Positions 9,784 to 16,920 of a stretch of 64,000 nt of DNA are shown one piece after another (position 1 is the first letter of the stretch; each line of letters starts with the position of its first letter). The notes below the pieces were generated by a model. It did not search any database and was not told the origin of the DNA. It saw only the letters and a program-made list of their open reading frames with translations. The stretch is from Lysinibacillus sp. FSL M8-0337 (lineage in GTDB: Bacteria > Bacillota > Bacilli > Bacillales_A > Planococcaceae). The translations under genes were made by a program, and so were the position numbers. Where the stretch lies: the NCBI RefSeq assembly GCF_038593855.1, contig NZ_CP151996.1:2852001-2916000 (forward strand). The letters are read 5' to 3'.

Positions 9784-10626
9784 TTAAGCCCATGTCTTCT
9801 CTAATATCACAATGGTTGCATTGTCTTGATTTTTTAAACGTTTTTGTTCGACAGCTTTGATTATATTTTGAGCAATATCATAGGGAGGAGCGTGCTGAGA
9901 AAGGATTCTTTCCATTTCTACTTCTGTTAAGGTATCGTAGACGCCATCGCTAAATAGACAGACCTTATCCCCTCTTTTTAGCTGAATCGGTTTATTTCCA
10001 GTATCTAAATTTTTAAATCCCTCATATCCTAGATAGTTAATAAGTCTCTTTTTAAGTGGGTTTTCTTGAACTTCTAGTTGAGAAATTTCTCCTGAAATAT
10101 AACGTTCTTTTAATACAGATTCAAAAATATGTTTTTGATTAATTGCTATAAATTCTCCATTTCGAAATAGCGTAATAACACTATCTCCAACAGCTCCCCA
10201 ATGTAGGAAACCTTCCTTATCAATTACTGCAGCTACTAAAGTGGTTCCCCCATTAGAACCATTTAAATTTTCTACAATCATGCGATTACTTGTTAAGGCG
10301 GTTTCTTTAAAATAAGATTGTATATTTGCTATACTTTTTTGCTTCATAAACTCTTGAATAAATGTGGTAACTGCGATTGTACTTGCCATTCTGCCGTTGG
10401 CTAATCCGCTAATGCCGTCTGCAAGAACTGCCATCGTACCAACTTTTGTTTCAACTGTAGAGAAATAATCATCTTGTTCGGCTCGTCTGCCAATAGTTTG
10501 ACCATTTCCTATTTCTATCTTACCGTGCTCTCCTTTATGCATAAGAAGCTTGCGTAGGATGAGCAAAGCAATGATGACGACGATGAAACTAAGTACAATT
10601 ATGTAAGATAGTAGTGTCTGATCCAT
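9784..10626 (-). CDS. Membrane-anchored PP2C-family Ser/Thr phosphatase
   Basis: 280 residues. A membrane helix at ~7-27 is followed by a basic stretch, placing the catalytic domain in the cytoplasm. PP2C motifs are intact: RRAEQDDYF, VLADGISGLANG, GGTTLVAAVI, WGAVGDSVI, CLFSDGVYD and QDNATIVIL. All Asp metal ligands are therefore present, in contrast to its downstream neighbour. In type VI systems a PppA-type PP2C removes phosphate from an FHA protein to switch firing off. Here two FHA genes lie immediately upstream and a kinase gene leads the cluster, so an equivalent circuit is a reasonable inference. AGGA precedes the ATG. Confidence 0.9.
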   Translation of the reverse strand: MDQTLLSYIIVLSFIVVIIALLILRKLLMHKGEHGKIEIGNGQTIGRRAEQDDYFSTVETKVGTMAVLADGISGLANGRMASTIAVTTFIQEFMKQKSIANIQSYFKETALTSNRMIVENLNGSNGGTTLVAAVIDKEGFLHWGAVGDSVITLFRNGEFIAINQKHIFESVLKERYISGEISQLEVQENPLKKRLINYLGYEGFKNLDTGNKPIQLKRGDKVCLFSDGVYDTLTEVEMERILSQHAPPYDIAQNIIKAVEQKRLKNQDNATIVILEKTWA

Positions 10627-10632
10627 GTCTCA

Positions 10633-11157
10633 TCATTCCTCGCCTTGGTTGTTTTCCCATTCGAAGTGAACACCACATAGGGGAATAAATAAAAACATAC
10701 TTCTTCCTAATTGAATAACATCGTAGGCCGCTAACTCTGTTGGTGTATAAACTGCTTCATTATTTAAATAAGCCAAGCCAGATGCATCTCCTGGAAGAAG
10801 ATAGAAATTTCTTTTTTTAGGATCGTATACTATAACTGCATGATTACGTTTGGAAATGCTATTATCACCGATTATTCGTATATGCATATCTTCTGCTCGC
10901 CCAATGAAATTTTTCTCAGACAAAATTCGATAGTCACGACCCATTGGTGGCCCTTCAATACAAACTAACCATCCAGTTACAGGGTCAATCCCGTCCATTT
11001 CTCCTAGATAGGGCATCGTTTTATCATCTACTTCTGCCACTGCTGTTGCTGTAGTAGTTCTAGGCTCCTGTTCAACCGTTACATTACAATAAGGACAAAC
11101 ATTTCTATGTCTTCTTGAACTAAACATGTGACCATTTGTACATCTAATCAAACTCAT
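10633..11157 (-). CDS. Zinc-ribbon plus FHA-domain protein
   Basis: 174 residues, starting at the ATG at 11157 because GGAGGTTAATGAT sits immediately before it; the open frame extends seven codons further without a site. The N-terminus holds a zinc-ribbon-like pair (CTNGH and CPYC). A ~45-residue linker is rich in Thr and includes TTTATA, a possible kinase target. An FHA domain follows at ~60-160 with FIGRAED, SISKRNHAVI and GLAYLNNEAV, retaining the Gly-Arg and the Ser...His needed for phosphothreonine binding. No membrane segment. It could be the soluble phospho-switch of the cluster (inference). Confidence 0.87.
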   Translation of the reverse strand: MSLIRCTNGHMFSSRRHRNVCPYCNVTVEQEPRTTTATAVAEVDDKTMPYLGEMDGIDPVTGWLVCIEGPPMGRDYRILSEKNFIGRAEDMHIRIIGDNSISKRNHAVIVYDPKKRNFYLLPGDASGLAYLNNEAVYTPTELAAYDVIQLGRSMFLFIPLCGVHFEWENNQGEE

Positions 11158-11202
11158 ATCATTAACCTCCATCTTCATCTTGGCAACAAATCTAGCAACT
11201 TT

Positions 11203-11781
11203 TTATTTTGCTAAAATTCGTGTATTTGCTATGTATATAATATCGCCACTATTTAAGCGATAAGGATTTTCCTGTTTTAAACTACTTTTTACACGTTTGT
11301 GTGCTTTTTTTATACCGACACCATTTACAGAGTCTATGTCTTCTATGTACCACATACCAGATACACAATTTAAAACAGCATGTTCATAATTAATAAGCGA
11401 TTCATATTCCGTGCCAGTTAAATCAATATCTACCTCTTGTTCACTAGAGCTTTTGCCAATCAACATGGAGGTTTTATCATTTAACAACCATTCTTCTACT
11501 TCCGCTCCACGTTCATTGAGCAATACAATTTTCTGAATATTTGTATCTGTATACTCATACATTGTCTCTTTTGCTTCGTATTTGATTAATCCATAAGCAA
11601 TGATAATTATTGCCAGCATCGACCCAATAATAATTTTCAATAGAAAGTCCTGATTCATCACAAATACATATAAAATAAAAAAGAAGGCGATGATTACGAT
11701 GATAATATCGATAATTTTTATCATCATTTGTCTATTTGCATTGTACGTGTTTACTTCTACAGTATTTTTCATATTATTCAC
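11203..11781 (-). CDS. Membrane-anchored FHA-domain protein
   Basis: 192 residues from a GTG start at 11781 preceded by GGAGGAG. Two hydrophobic helices (residues ~21-43 and ~47-67) form a hairpin, so both ends are probably cytoplasmic. The C-terminal ~110 residues form an FHA domain with LIGKSSSEQEVDIDL, YEHAVL and a DIDSVNGVGIKK turn. The Arg usual after the first Gly is Lys here and the first Ser is displaced, so phosphothreonine affinity may differ. It is a candidate membrane dock for the apparatus or for phosphorylated partners (inference). Confidence 0.85.
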   Translation of the reverse strand: MNNMKNTVEVNTYNANRQMMIKIIDIIIVIIAFFFILYVFVMNQDFLLKIIIGSMLAIIIIAYGLIKYEAKETMYEYTDTNIQKIVLLNERGAEVEEWLLNDKTSMLIGKSSSEQEVDIDLTGTEYESLINYEHAVLNCVSGMWYIEDIDSVNGVGIKKAHKRVKSSLKQENPYRLNSGDIIYIANTRILAK

Positions 11782-11810
11782 GATAGCATTCTCCTCCTCG
11801 CTAATTTGTT

Positions 11811-12242
11811 TTATTTATTAAAAAATCGTTCGAATAAATCAGTTGTATCTAAAGGGTTTTTCTTTGCTGTTTTATGCAGTGTGGATGATGTTTCTTTCGT
11901 TTTTGGATTAAATCCAAAAAAATGTTCGAAATTTTTCTCAATATCATTCATATTAAATGCTTGTTGATGGGTAGTTGTTTGAGCTTTTGTTTTTGTCGAA
12001 TGTTCATAGCTATGATCACTGTTTTTTGTCGTTCCATTCAGGCGAGCATCGTAGGCCTCTCTAGTAGACGTATCTTTCAATACTTTGTAAGCTTCTTGTA
12101 CTTCTAAAAAAATTTTTTCGGACTCTTTATTGCCTCCACTTACGTCAGGATGATGCTTTTTGGATAATTTTCTGTATGCGAGCTTAATTTGATCTTGGGT
12201 GGCTTGTCTGCTGACGCCTAAAATTTCATAATGATTTTTCAC
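11811..12242 (-). CDS. Short J-domain (DnaJ-like) protein
   Basis: 143 residues from a GTG start at 12242, with AGGGGATG upstream. Residues 3-70 form a full J domain (YEILGV, AYRKLSKKHHPDVS with the essential HPD, EAYKVL, REAYD). The zinc-finger and peptide-binding parts of DnaJ are absent. The rest is Thr/Ser/Lys-rich and contains two short repeats of FEHFFGF / FERFFNK type. J proteins stimulate Hsp70 ATPases; the obvious partner is the 881-residue Hsp70-like protein of this cluster rather than housekeeping DnaK. That pairing is inference. Confidence 0.9.
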   Translation of the reverse strand: MKNHYEILGVSRQATQDQIKLAYRKLSKKHHPDVSGGNKESEKIFLEVQEAYKVLKDTSTREAYDARLNGTTKNSDHSYEHSTKTKAQTTTHQQAFNMNDIEKNFEHFFGFNPKTKETSSTLHKTAKKNPLDTTDLFERFFNK

Positions 12243-12333
12243 TATTTTTCATCCCCTGTATTAGGATTATTCAAAATTATCTAAGGAACTATATAGTCCC
12301 TTAGATAATAGTGTGTTCTATCAAACTTCTACA

Positions 12334-12759
12334 TTAAACAGCATAGCCGCCTTCGATTTTCGCTAAATCTGTTTTATCTTTCTTCTGCTTAATGAATAAG
12401 AAGAATTCACCAATACCTTCTGTGTCGCCATATCTTTCTGTATAGTCAACAACAAACGCATTTGGGAAGTGAATTTTTCGTACAACTTGATCAGCTGAGA
12501 TAACTTCAAGTGTTACTTTACGGTAACAGTCCGACTTTTCAGCAGGTACTAATGACCATAATCCTAATTTCATCGTATCATCTGAATTATCACCATCTGT
12601 TGCTGTTAGGATTTTACCCTTTACTTTTAAAGTTGCACCCACATCTGTTGAGCGAGCGTTAGAGTCATTCGGTGTATCTGTTTCATACTCGACAGTCATA
12701 ATGCTCTCTAATCCTAATTCAATTGCCTCTGAACCTTCTACTTTTAATACAAAACCCAT
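12334..12759 (-). CDS. Candidate Hcp-like tail-tube protein
   Basis: 141 residues with AGGAGGGA before the ATG. The composition is almost all beta: GFVLKVEGSEAIELGLESIM, a TLKVKGKI strand, WSLVPAEKSDCYRKVTLEVI, and FPNAFVVDYTERYGDTEGIG before FFLFIKQKK. Length, absence of a signal peptide and order of strands fit a tail-tube/Hcp barrel, and the gene lies directly after the candidate sheath gene, the usual sheath-tube order. I see no motif that proves Hcp, so the name rests on architecture and context. It is preceded by a strongly structured intergenic RNA (12804-12895). Confidence 0.6.
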   Translation of the reverse strand: MGFVLKVEGSEAIELGLESIMTVEYETDTPNDSNARSTDVGATLKVKGKILTATDGDNSDDTMKLGLWSLVPAEKSDCYRKVTLEVISADQVVRKIHFPNAFVVDYTERYGDTEGIGEFFLFIKQKKDKTDLAKIEGGYAV

Positions 12760-12803
12760 TCTTATTCCCTCCTAATAGTTGTTGAATTCACTCTTTAAAT
12801 CGT

Positions 12804-12895
12804 GCTTGATAAAATTGACCATATTTCTAGCTGACTTCATTTCTCGTATCGTTTTGCAAGAACGTAACGAGAAATATGTAAGGATTTTATCAAGC
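12804..12895 (-). other. Nested hairpin element between candidate sheath and tube genes
   Basis: A perfect 12-bp outer stem joins 12804-12815 with 12884-12895, and a perfect 9-bp inner stem joins 12839-12847 with 12867-12875. The element lies in the 243-base spacer upstream of the tube gene. No T-tract follows on the minus strand, so a simple terminator is unlikely. RNA processing, transcript stability or partial termination are possible. Confidence 0.6.
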
Positions 12896-13002
12896 CCGTC
12901 ATTTGAGTAAATTCATATTTATGTTAAAAGATTTGCTTAAATAACAAATCTTAAACATACGATTTAAACAATCGATGTCTGTAGTTTCTTCATGTTCGGT
13001 TT

Positions 13003-15171
13003 TTATGCTTTAACAGCACTTGTCCCTTTAGTAATCATGACTTCAAGATTTTTCACATTACCGTTAAATACAAGGTCGATTTGACATAAGCTTGTTTTCT
13101 CATCAATGATGTAGCCAATATCATCTCCATCATGAATGATCGAGTTTACATGCCCTTTATCATTTAGCCACTTACTTTTTTGACTACTTGGATTATTACT
13201 AAAGAAGCGAACGATATTCTCGTGCTTAAAGTCACCTGATTGGAATCTTAGAATTCTTTCAATATACGTACTAACTTGTGTTTTGTAGATTGAGTCGAAT
13301 CCATCTTCTTCCATCGCCAAGCTTCTAGCTTTATATACTGTAATACGTTTAATATCTTTATCCTGCAGTTGTGCATTTTCAGATGAGAATACAAATCCAA
13401 AGCTTCTGCTATTAATCGCATCTTTAATATTATTTGTAAATCCAGATATTTCTTTCGCCATCGTAGTCACAGCACGTAATGAGTTGTCACCTGCTTCAAT
13501 GTCAAAACGAACCCCCGGATAATTTCTCTTCACATTTCTAAATGATTCTTTTAAATACTCTGGACATTGATAAGCGGACACAATTCCTGCTGCTACATAG
13601 CTTGCGCCTACATATACACCCTCGATCCAAAGTTTTAAAATATCTTCTTTTTCTTTTGATAGTCGCGCACCATTCTCCGTTGTCTGCATTCTTGTATCAA
13701 TGACAACTCCAGACTTATCTTTCGGAATTATAGTAAAGTTTGGCAAGCAAGGGATTGCAAATTCACTATAATCTTTGCGAACGAGCACCGAACATTTATC
13801 GATTAAACGGTCAATACCTGCCGTAGCGATACCATTAAACGTTGTCTCTTCTTCAGCCATAAAATTAAAGAATATTTGGACTTTATAATCTTTGACTGTA
13901 TCCAGAAGACTAGATAAAGATTCCATCGTGTTGCCTTCCTGCTTTGCAACTTTTTCATTTCCTTTAAATCGAGATCTAGTCACTTTCATCTTTCCAGAAG
14001 CTTCAAGTTCAAGTGATGGGACGATTCCATACCATACTGTATCCGTAAAATCATTTTTCGAGTTGACAGTATTTAAATACGTGCGCAATCTTGGCAAATT
14101 ATTACTTTTAACAAGCATATCTAGTTTTGTATTTGTAACTAATAGCGAAGGTTGCATCCCTTTATTTTTAGTTGCATATTGGTCAAAGTACATTTTGACT
14201 CCCAGTAGCTTTTCAACTAATGGCTTTACTGTCTTTACAAATTCATCCTTAGCATCCTTATAGAATTCTAGGTATGTATTGTAATTTTGTACTTCTGTTT
14301 CAACATCAAAATCCGCTTTCACTGATGGTAAAGGGGAAAATGTTCTTACGACTAAATCCTTTACATAAGAAGATGGGGATTCTGTGATTGCTTCATAGTC
14401 TTCTTCGAAAACAGTACTTAAACCATAATTACTATTTTCTTCAATAACCATCAGCTCTGATGAATTCGTTTGAGGTGCTTCAATAATTTTTAATTCACCC
14501 GTGTCCCCAATAGTAAGTGTTCCAATTTGTAACTTTTCGGACTCATTTTCCTCCTGATTAGCACCTAGCAAAAGTCTTGTTTTAATATCTTCAATTGCTA
14601 ATGGCAACATGGCCATAACATTGTTATAGTTTCTGCTGGCAACCTCGAACATCAGATTTAACTTATCTCCAGTGTCTAGCTTCTTCGGATCACCATCGTC
14701 TAACTTGTCATATTCACCATACAAGTAATGAATTTCTTTTCTTACTTGGCGTATATCATCCATTACTTTTTTAGGAGAAATCATGTCTAATAGATTTTCA
14801 AATTTAAAATCTACATTCGTAATTCCTTGGCTTCGTTTCGTATCAATAAGGGTGAAAAGCATTTTCAAAAAATCATTGTTTTGATCAATCGCGATTTCAG
14901 AAATGCAATCGTCTTGAATGCCTTCTGGTTTTTTTAGCGTATACATTACTTTTTGATTAGCAGCATTGTAGAATGAATAAACCGTTGGAGAGAATTTATC
15001 TAAAAATTCATCGAAGCTTTTTACAAGTAGATATTGATTTATTTCTTTGATTTTCTCATCGCTTAGACTATCAATTCCTTTAACATCCCCAACAAGTGTA
15101 ATTAAATCTAACTTTTCCGGATTAATTTCCTCAAAGAGCATCGTTCTGTTTGTTTGATTAATAATCTCCAT
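13003..15171 (-). CDS. Candidate contractile sheath protein (TssB/TssC-like regions in one chain)
   Basis: 722 residues, one of the longest products here, without signal peptide or membrane helix. A stretch near residues 115-150 (VDFKFENLLDMISPKKVMDD) resembles the TssB segment that reads FxSxxDFxPxxV. The later part (AIPCLPNFTIIP, GVYVGASYVAAGIVSAYQCP, INSRSFGFVFSS, IKRITVYKARSLAM) has the order seen in TssC and phage sheath C-terminal domains, ending in beta strands. Together with the tube-like gene downstream and VgrG in the cluster, a sheath is the best reading. This is inference from pattern and context. The ATG at 15171 has an unusual hairpin between it and its SD. Confidence 0.5.
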   Translation of the reverse strand: MEIINQTNRTMLFEEINPEKLDLITLVGDVKGIDSLSDEKIKEINQYLLVKSFDEFLDKFSPTVYSFYNAANQKVMYTLKKPEGIQDDCISEIAIDQNNDFLKMLFTLIDTKRSQGITNVDFKFENLLDMISPKKVMDDIRQVRKEIHYLYGEYDKLDDGDPKKLDTGDKLNLMFEVASRNYNNVMAMLPLAIEDIKTRLLLGANQEENESEKLQIGTLTIGDTGELKIIEAPQTNSSELMVIEENSNYGLSTVFEEDYEAITESPSSYVKDLVVRTFSPLPSVKADFDVETEVQNYNTYLEFYKDAKDEFVKTVKPLVEKLLGVKMYFDQYATKNKGMQPSLLVTNTKLDMLVKSNNLPRLRTYLNTVNSKNDFTDTVWYGIVPSLELEASGKMKVTRSRFKGNEKVAKQEGNTMESLSSLLDTVKDYKVQIFFNFMAEEETTFNGIATAGIDRLIDKCSVLVRKDYSEFAIPCLPNFTIIPKDKSGVVIDTRMQTTENGARLSKEKEDILKLWIEGVYVGASYVAAGIVSAYQCPEYLKESFRNVKRNYPGVRFDIEAGDNSLRAVTTMAKEISGFTNNIKDAINSRSFGFVFSSENAQLQDKDIKRITVYKARSLAMEEDGFDSIYKTQVSTYIERILRFQSGDFKHENIVRFFSNNPSSQKSKWLNDKGHVNSIIHDGDDIGYIIDEKTSLCQIDLVFNGNVKNLEVMITKGTSAVKA

Positions 15172-15203
15172 TTTTTCGGCTGTAATGTACAGCCATCCCT
15201 CCC
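15172..15203 (-). promoter_or_regulatory. SD and start codon separated by a perfect hairpin
   Basis: On the minus strand GGGAGGG (15197-15203) lies 25 bases before the ATG of the candidate sheath gene. Between them is a 7-bp perfect stem with a 3-base loop (15178-15194, GGCTGTA/TACAGCC). If folded, the hairpin reduces the effective SD-to-ATG spacing to about nine bases. No other SD is present near the ATG. Confidence 0.6.
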
Positions 15204-15754
15204 TTAATAATGGATTAAATAAGCATAGTCATTAGTGAAGTCATTAAAAATCTTTAAAAATTCCTATTTAAAACTTTTTAGTTATTTTATGTAAATAATT
15301 AGGCGTTAGAATCCCTTTTATTTTAGATTTTTAATGCATCATCAAGCATAGTTTAAATTCGTATATGGTATAGATAATCTATAGTACCTGATGTTTAAAA
15401 TATGTACTGTCTACTTCACTGATGAGTAAAATGGCTTCACTAAAATTCCGTTAAATGAACCCTTCACTAATAACAATTTGTATCACAAAGTAACTATACA
15501 ATATCTTATTTTATTGTCAATATTTACATTGGTACTTTTTTCTATTAATGTACTGTTATTAGTAATTTTTAACCAAAAGAAAAAAGCACAATTTAAACTT
15601 ACTAAATTTTTAAAAAACACTGATATATCAATAAAAAAACAGCCTATGGATTCATTATAAAAATTCCAAAAGCTGTTTCATATTTATAATTATGTAAATA
15701 AAAAATGATTAATAAGGATTAAAATTGATATCCAGGTGGCTATTTATTATTATA
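15204..15754. other. AT-rich intergenic region between kinase and sheath genes
   Basis: About 550 bases without a convincing gene. A 60-codon plus-strand frame from TTG 15478 encodes one hydrophobic stretch and a Lys-rich tail but has no SD. The motif CTTCACT occurs three times on the plus strand (15414, 15435, 15462) and once inverted (15234-15240). The region should hold the promoter of the sheath-led operon; I cannot point to convincing -35/-10 boxes. Confidence 0.5.
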
Positions 15755-16663
15755 TCACGCTAAGTAATTTTGCATTTTTTGTTTAAATTTCTCAATTAGT
15801 ATAGCTATTTCCACCCATTTCAGTGAGGAGCACCGTTTTTTTGGCTCGACTATTAGGCACCACTTAATGATTTTCGCCATTACTATACTCACATTTTTAT
15901 TATAGTTCCTTATATTCACCAGCTGGTCATCAATCACTCTTTGCGAAATATCTAGTGGCACAATATTTGTCATTGAATAGTATATAGTAGCAGCTAGGCT
16001 AAAAATATCTGTATAGATTCCTTGTTCAGATTGATTTGAGTACTGCTCGATTGGTGAATATCCTGCAGTTGTATATATAGTAGGATTAATAGTTGTTTCA
16101 TAGTAAATTGCCGAGCCAAAGTCGAGTAAACGAGGACTGCCTTCCTTATCAATAATAATGTTATTAGGTTTTATATCTCGATGAATAATTCCTTTGTTGT
16201 GTAAATAACATAGTGCATCTATTATTGGAAGAAATATTGTATCAAATAATTGAACCCTAGTATTTAATTGATAATTTAATAAATATTTATCCATTGGCGT
16301 CCCTTTATGAAGTGCCATAACAATATAGACTGAATTATTCTCCTCAAAGTGGGTCACATATTCTACAATATTTTTATGATTTACTTGTTCCAATATTTGT
16401 GCTTCATGAATAAAATTGTCCTTTAGTTGCTCAAACTGTTGTTTTTTAGATGGCGAGCGATAAATAATGGTCTTATTATCTAAATCCCGTAAAGCTATTT
16501 CTCTGGAAAAAAACTCCTTTATCACTTGTTGCTCGCCCGTTTGCACATGTTCGGTAAGATATACAATAGACAATTTACTTGTGGATAGAATTTCTTTTAT
16601 TCTATATGTATCTTTTAGTGTTGTATGAACTGATAAACAACACTCCGAATGAATAGCATTCAT
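15755..16663 (-). CDS. Cytoplasmic Ser/Thr protein kinase of the injection cluster
   Basis: 302 residues. The protein-kinase fold is clear: VIKEFF with the ATP-binding Lys, HEAQILEQVNHKNIVEY with the helix-C Glu, HRDIKPNNIII catalytic loop near residue 160, LLDFGSA, a TTAGYSPIEQY activation segment and DIFSLAATIYY. The glycine-rich loop is poor: EILSTSKLSIVYLTEH has no GxGxxG. There is no membrane helix or PASTA repeat, unlike PrkC. It is the first gene of the cluster and separated from the sheath gene by a long spacer, so it may have its own promoter. A PpkA-like role phosphorylating a Thr read by the FHA proteins is inference. Confidence 0.88.
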   Translation of the reverse strand: MNAIHSECCLSVHTTLKDTYRIKEILSTSKLSIVYLTEHVQTGEQQVIKEFFSREIALRDLDNKTIIYRSPSKKQQFEQLKDNFIHEAQILEQVNHKNIVEYVTHFEENNSVYIVMALHKGTPMDKYLLNYQLNTRVQLFDTIFLPIIDALCYLHNKGIIHRDIKPNNIIIDKEGSPRLLDFGSAIYYETTINPTIYTTAGYSPIEQYSNQSEQGIYTDIFSLAATIYYSMTNIVPLDISQRVIDDQLVNIRNYNKNVSIVMAKIIKWCLIVEPKKRCSSLKWVEIAILIEKFKQKMQNYLA

Positions 16664-16873
16664 TATTTTCGCCCATCCTTTACTATATTTTTTAATAAAA
16701 AGACAAGAGTTAATTACAATTAAATGTATTTATTCAATTTTATTACTACATTAACTAACTATAATATCAGTGTTTATTAAAAATGTCTGCTATGTTTTCT
16801 ATTTTACGAAACGAAATAATAGGAAGGATATTGTGTCATTCTAATGATTTCCAGCATTTCGCACTTCTGCACC

Positions 16874-16918
16874 AAAAAACTGCCCGACCAGTTACAATAC
16901 TAGTCGAGCAGTTTTTGT
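16874..16918 (-). terminator. Terminator after gcvPB
   Basis: An inverted repeat CTGCCCGAC ... GTCGAGCAG with one mismatch is flanked by A and T runs. It lies immediately downstream of the gcvPB stop and is oriented to end the gcv operon. Confidence 0.8.
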
Positions 16919-16920
16919 TT

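Noticed and set aside
13003..15171. Calling the 722-residue protein a confirmed sheath
   Set aside because: Similarity is by pattern only; no decisive motif, so it is kept as a candidate.
15478..15660. 60-codon plus-strand frame with one hydrophobic stretch
   Set aside because: TTG start without an SD, very AT-rich, antisense to the operon direction and with no recognisable family.
354..16663. Reading the left cluster as a prophage tail module
   Set aside because: No capsid, portal, terminase, holin, lysin or integrase is seen, and the kinase, PP2C, FHA and Hsp70-like genes are not phage tail genes. Genes beyond the left edge could still change this.
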